NCBI RefSeq assembly: GCF_017814945.1
Contig: NZ_JAGIPX010000019.1
Location: forward strand, 62,001 to 126,000
DNA from: Paraburkholderia sp. LEh10
GTDB lineage: Bacteria > Pseudomonadota > Gammaproteobacteria > Burkholderiales > Burkholderiaceae
Reading direction: 5' to 3'
DNA: 64,000 nucleotides
Shown: positions 61,686 to 64,000 of the stretch, in pieces
Layout: the number at the start of each line of letters is the position of its first letter
Numbering within the stretch: the first letter of the stretch is position 1
Notes under the pieces: model-generated
Told to the model about the DNA's origin: nothing
Database searches by the model: none
Seen by the model: the letters and a program-made list of their open reading frames with translations, nothing else
Program-made: the position numbers and the translations under genes

Positions 61686-61949
61686 TTACCGTGGAAACCC
61701 ATCTTTGATTGCATCGCGCGCACGCCGTTCACAGTCCTGTATAGCGCCCTCTTCGCTGCCGAAGACACATCCGAAGCCGATCCAGTAAGCCTTCATACCC
61801 TCAAAGATATGCCGTCCGTCGAGCCTTGAAATAGACGCAATCGAACGATAGCCGTCGAGAACGGATCCTTGCGGCTTGTGAGGAACCCACTCCTCCGCCG
61901 CGTTCAGGATGATCCTATAGGGCGGAGCTTTGATCTCACGGTCATGCAT
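61686..61949 (-). CDS. Small uncharacterised protein, 87 residues
   Basis: The product is compact and soluble (YRIILNAAEEWVPHKPQGS, GYRSIASISRLDGRHIFEG, EEGAIQDCERRARDAIKDG). A GGGGGAA site precedes the ATG at 61949. The ending, a segment with an acidic-then-helical tail, resembles the C-terminal part of the zinc-ribbon protein at 62637-63050. I do not recognise a named domain. Confidence 0.7.
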   Translation of the reverse strand: MHDREIKAPPYRIILNAAEEWVPHKPQGSVLDGYRSIASISRLDGRHIFEGMKAYWIGFGCVFGSEEGAIQDCERRARDAIKDGFPR

Positions 61950-62084
61950 AGCTGTTCCCCCAAAAAATTTTTATAGAACATTGACATGACCAACTGGACC
62001 ACTCCGTGCGAAACCTATCGTTAGAACTCGATCCGCGATGCCGAACGGCTAACGCAGCACCGCAAAGATGGAAGGAGATAAGGC

Positions 62085-62144
62085 ATGAGCGCGATGACCG
62101 TGGCGGTTGACGACCCGACGGTTCGCCGGGGCCGCAGGTCCTAA
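62085..62144 (+). CDS. Short ORF, possible leader or broken N-terminus
   Basis: ATG 62085 follows the strong site GAAGGAGATAAGG and codes for only 19 residues (MSAMTVAVDDPTVRRGRRS) before TAA. The frame one base back stays open from 62111 to 62500, overlapping this ORF. Either this is a leader peptide, or a deletion has separated the start from its gene, or a -1 shift joins them. Confidence 0.35.
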   Translation: MSAMTVAVDDPTVRRGRRS

Positions 62145-62500
62145 ATCATTTTGGACTGCCACGCATTGTCCGTGGCAAATTTGTACGCGCTGCGCTCTAC
62201 CCGTCTGGCCACGCGCCAGTCGCATCCGATTCGGTCCTCCCTGACAACGACGGCGATCTGTTGAACTTCGCTCGCGAGCGCGGCGATGTCGTGTGCGCGT
62301 GGCGATTGAACGCAAAGCCTGAACACGCCGCCTGGTCTTGCCCGATGCCGGCGCACGCCTCTGGTGTCTCGGCACAACCAGGGACGGTGCGCCCCGACAC
62401 CCACTTTACGTTCGCACGGATCAGCCATCAATCGAATGGCGCGCTAAGGATTATTGTCGCCGCTATCGCGGCATCCCTGGAGAAGGAAGATAAGGCATGA
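62111..62500 (+). CDS. Uncharacterised ORF, start unclear
   Basis: The frame opens after a stop at 62108 and ends at 62500. The translation RGKFVRAALYPSGHAPVASDS, NFARERGDVVCAWRLNAKPEH and SNGALRIIVAAIAASLE has codon use like that of the host. Its TGA overlaps ATG 62497 of the next ORF (ATGA), which favours a real gene. Possible starts are TTG 62261 or a frameshift from ATG 62085. An opposing minus-strand frame (62141-62431) cannot be excluded. I do not recognise the family. Confidence 0.4.
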   Translation, partial: RPDGSPGPQVLNHFGLPRIVRGKFVRAALYPSGHAPVASDSVLPDNDGDLLNFARERGDVVCAWRLNAKPEHAAWSCPMPAHASGVSAQPGTVRPDTHFTFARISHQSNGALRIIVAAIAASLEKEDKA

Positions 62501-62712
62501 CTACGGCAGCGCGGCTGCTGTCTATCGTCCACGGGCGCATTGCCGGAACGCAAGGCGATCAGCCGCTTATCGAATGGAGCCGGAGAGCACGAAGAAAAGT
62601 CTTCGGGTTCAACCGATCGTCGAAAATACAAACCGCCTACGCGATATGTTCATCGCACCACTGGATCGCCCATCGTTGCGCGGCTTCGAAAGCGGCGGCG
62701 TCGGAGGAATAG
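62497..62712 (+). CDS. Small ORF, possibly a truncated or frameshifted gene
   Basis: ATG 62497 follows GAAGGAAGATAAGG, almost a copy of the site at 62070-62084. The first 24 residues (MTTAARLLSIVHGRIAGTQG) look like a genuine N-terminus; from WSRRARRKVFG on it loses resemblance and runs into the convergent zinc-ribbon gene from 62637. An internal frameshift is likely. Unrecognised family. Confidence 0.35.
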   Translation: MTTAARLLSIVHGRIAGTQGDQPLIEWSRRARRKVFGFNRSSKIQTAYAICSSHHWIAHRCAASKAAASEE

Positions 62713-63050
62713 GCGCCCAGATCGCCAGAATACTTTACCTCGACGGCCTCGCCGCCCGTCAAGGCCCGCTGGCGGATCTTCGCTCTGGCGTAATAGCGTC
62801 CACCTTCTTCGAGGGGCGACGCGTCGATATGGAACTGTTTATAGTCGAACTGCATGGCTGCCTCCGAACAGTTGCTCTGCTCTTCATCGCGTTGGATAAG
62901 CTGCGGACGACCCGTTGAGTCTGGACCTGCGTTCACCAGCTCGTTTCTGTAATCACAGTCGCGACAAATGAAAAAAAATCCGCCTTCGTCGGATTGGGCT
63001 TCGACTTCATCGAAGACAAATCGCGCATTGCAGTTTCGGCAATTCCACAT
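62637..63050 (-). CDS. Zinc-ribbon protein, uncharacterised
   Basis: The 137-residue protein has two Cys pairs (NCRNCNARF and FICRDCDYRN) forming a zinc ribbon at residues 3-35, then a linker and a C-terminal domain (QFDYKQFHIDASPLEEGGRYYARAKIRQ... FEAAQRWAIQWCDEHIA) that recurs in small Burkholderia proteins. GGAG lies 8 bases before ATG 63050. Function unknown. The stop end overlaps the rightward ORF 62497-62712. Confidence 0.75.
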   Translation of the reverse strand: MWNCRNCNARFVFDEVEAQSDEGGFFFICRDCDYRNELVNAGPDSTGRPQLIQRDEEQSNCSEAAMQFDYKQFHIDASPLEEGGRYYARAKIRQRALTGGEAVEVKYSGDLGAYSSDAAAFEAAQRWAIQWCDEHIA

Positions 63051-63141
63051 GGCTATCTCCGACGGCGCTTTCTCCGCTTTGCCGGTTGCCTGGGGTACTG
63101 AGGGTCGGCGTGGCAATCCAGACCTCGTGCTCTTAAAGCGA

Positions 63142-63438
63142 CTAGTTAGTACGGGCGCCCGCAGCGTCTCTGGATACGATTCTAACGCGGGAAACCCGTG
63201 TTGATAGCGTCTCGCGCCCGCTGCGCACCATCGCCCAAGTGCGCGGCGCACTCAATGATCCTATGGTGGCCAGTGCAAGAAACAGCACGACCCGAATCCA
63301 CGGCACACCGCCGGTGATCGTGTTGAAGACAATATCAAAACCTGCCTTCGACGCAATCAGCGCACCGCCGAGCAGACGCGTGCCGGCCGGTAGCCAGCTC
63401 GATTGAGGCGAGTTTTCGCGGAGCGCGTGAGTACTCAT
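63142..63438 (-). CDS. Small protein with one membrane segment
   Basis: The 98-residue product has one hydrophobic segment (VPWIRVVLFLALATIGSL) and a basic tail. ATG 63438 follows the stop of the upstream AAA+ regulator gene by 3 bases, suggesting coupled translation. No recognised family. The evidence is the spacing and the hydrophobic stretch; there is no strong ribosome site. Confidence 0.5.
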   Translation of the reverse strand: MSTHALRENSPQSSWLPAGTRLLGGALIASKAGFDIVFNTITGGVPWIRVVLFLALATIGSLSAPRTWAMVRSGRETLSTRVSRVRIVSRDAAGARTN

Positions 63439-63441
63439 CGA

Positions 63442-64000
63442 CTAGCCAGGACGTTTGCGAGACCGAGATCCACCGCCGTCCGGGTCGCGCATCCGATAGG
63501 CGTCCATGAGCCGGTAGAGTGTGACACGCGAGATACCCAGGTCACGCGCCGCCTCCCCATAGCGCCCGCGATGCAGCAACAGCGCCCGTTCGATGGCCGC
63601 GCGCTCTGCTGTCTCTCTCGCCGAGTTGAGTGATACGGGCGTTCGGGTCACCAGATGATCGAGTTCGAGGTCCCTCGCGGTAATCAGTCGACCGTCTGCC
63701 ATCACCACCGCTCGTCGCACACGGTTGCCCAGTTCGCGTACGTTGCCAGGCCAGGCATACCTGTGCATCGCATCCATCGCGTCAGCCGCAAAACCCTGTA
63801 GCCGCCTCCCCGCCTCTCTGCGGAAACGGCCCAGCAGATGAAAGGCAAGCAGTTCAATATCATTGCCTCGCTCGCGCAGCGGAGGCTCGACGAGATGCAG
63901 CACGCACAGTCGATGATAGAGATCGTGCCGAAACCGCCCGTCTGCTATGGCCGACTCCAGATCGACATGCGTCGCGGAAATGATCCGCACGTCGACATCG
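63442..64000 (-). CDS. Fis-type AAA+ transcriptional regulator, N-terminus beyond the window
   Basis: The reverse-strand frame runs in from the right edge. It begins in the AAA+ core (DVDVRIISATHVDLESAI, RHDLYHRLCVLHLVEPPLRERG, the sensor I and arginine-finger region) and ends with a Fis helix-turn-helix (GRYGEAARDLGISRVTLYRLMDAY). The GAFTGA loop lies outside the window, so I cannot tell whether it is a true sigma-54 activator or a VpsR-like degenerate one as at 17125-18459. Confidence 0.85.
   Translation of the reverse strand, partial: DVDVRIISATHVDLESAIADGRFRHDLYHRLCVLHLVEPPLRERGNDIELLAFHLLGRFRREAGRRLQGFAADAMDAMHRYAWPGNVRELGNRVRRAVVMADGRLITARDLELDHLVTRTPVSLNSARETAERAAIERALLLHRGRYGEAARDLGISRVTLYRLMDAYRMRDPDGGGSRSRKRPG

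Noticed and set aside
62141..62431. A minus-strand gene of 96 codons
   Set aside because: Codon use is partly acceptable, but the plus frame has an ATGA overlap with the next ORF and better composition. Not fully excluded.

Overview
The window looks like a replicon of a Burkholderiaceae member, most likely Paraburkholderia or Caballeronia. The DNA is GC-rich with strong third-position GC, most starts have AGGAG-type ribosome sites, and the gene content is typical of that group: VpsR-like regulators, a BetR-domain response regulator, a WS/DGAT acyltransferase and soxBDAG. I saw no rRNA, tRNA, CRISPR array, transposase or phage structural gene. The coding is chromosomal in style, with a few decayed genes and several repeat elements.

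Layout. Positions 1-7.2 kb hold lipid genes: an acyl-CoA dehydrogenase cut by the left edge, decayed gene remnants, a phasin, a wax ester/triacylglycerol synthase, an alpha/beta hydrolase and a long-chain acyl-CoA ligase. This is a likely storage-lipid locus. Positions 8.3-15.1 kb hold fdhA and, divergently, betI-betB-betA plus an MFS transporter (choline to glycine betaine, with formaldehyde removal). Positions 15.4-28 kb hold assorted genes: metallophosphatase, degenerate VpsR-like regulator, OsmC, 2-hydroxyacid dehydrogenase, DUF1697, a truncated aldo/keto reductase, DUF2164, a chloroperoxidase-type hydrolase, a polysaccharide pyruvyl transferase family protein, two VOC proteins, an AraC regulator and a zinc alcohol dehydrogenase. 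Two inverted copies of a roughly 215-bp repeat lie at 28.1-28.8 kb.

Positions 28.9-36.2 kb form one tight minus-strand operon, sda-soxB-soxD-soxA-soxG-folB-like-orf88. It is read away from a divergent GlxA/GbdR-type regulator, and a ten-copy 13-bp tandem repeat sits between them. With the bet/fdhA block this gives the upper and lower ends of choline/betaine degradation (choline to betaine; sarcosine to glycine, serine and pyruvate, with one-carbon units going to folate or formaldehyde). The middle demethylases and glyA are not in the window. Positions 37.9-41.6 kb hold zwf and a pair for trans-3-hydroxy-L-proline breakdown. Positions 42.3-46.7 kb hold a BetR-receiver protein, a hybrid histidine kinase with a cysteine-free molybdopterin-fold periplasmic partner, and a phosphoribosyltransferase-HAD fusion. 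Positions 46.8-60.5 kb hold a nuclease-helicase, two GSTs, a Zur-like regulator, a lone receiver, a TetR/EmrB-type pair, a zinc-ribbon membrane protein, an orphan TAXI binding protein, an aromatic-exporter-like protein, an acetyltransferase, a glycolipid-binding family protein and a urea transporter. Positions 60.5-64 kb hold a class II aldolase, a small tautomerase, several small unknown ORFs, a zinc-ribbon protein and the C-terminal part of a second Fis-type AAA+ regulator cut by the right edge.

The items I would look at first are the 13-bp tandem repeat between sda and its divergent regulator, the FolB-like enzyme and unknown 88-residue protein fused translationally to the sarcosine oxidase operon, the PRT-HAD fusion, the kinase with the Mo-fold sensor partner, and the nuclease-helicase.
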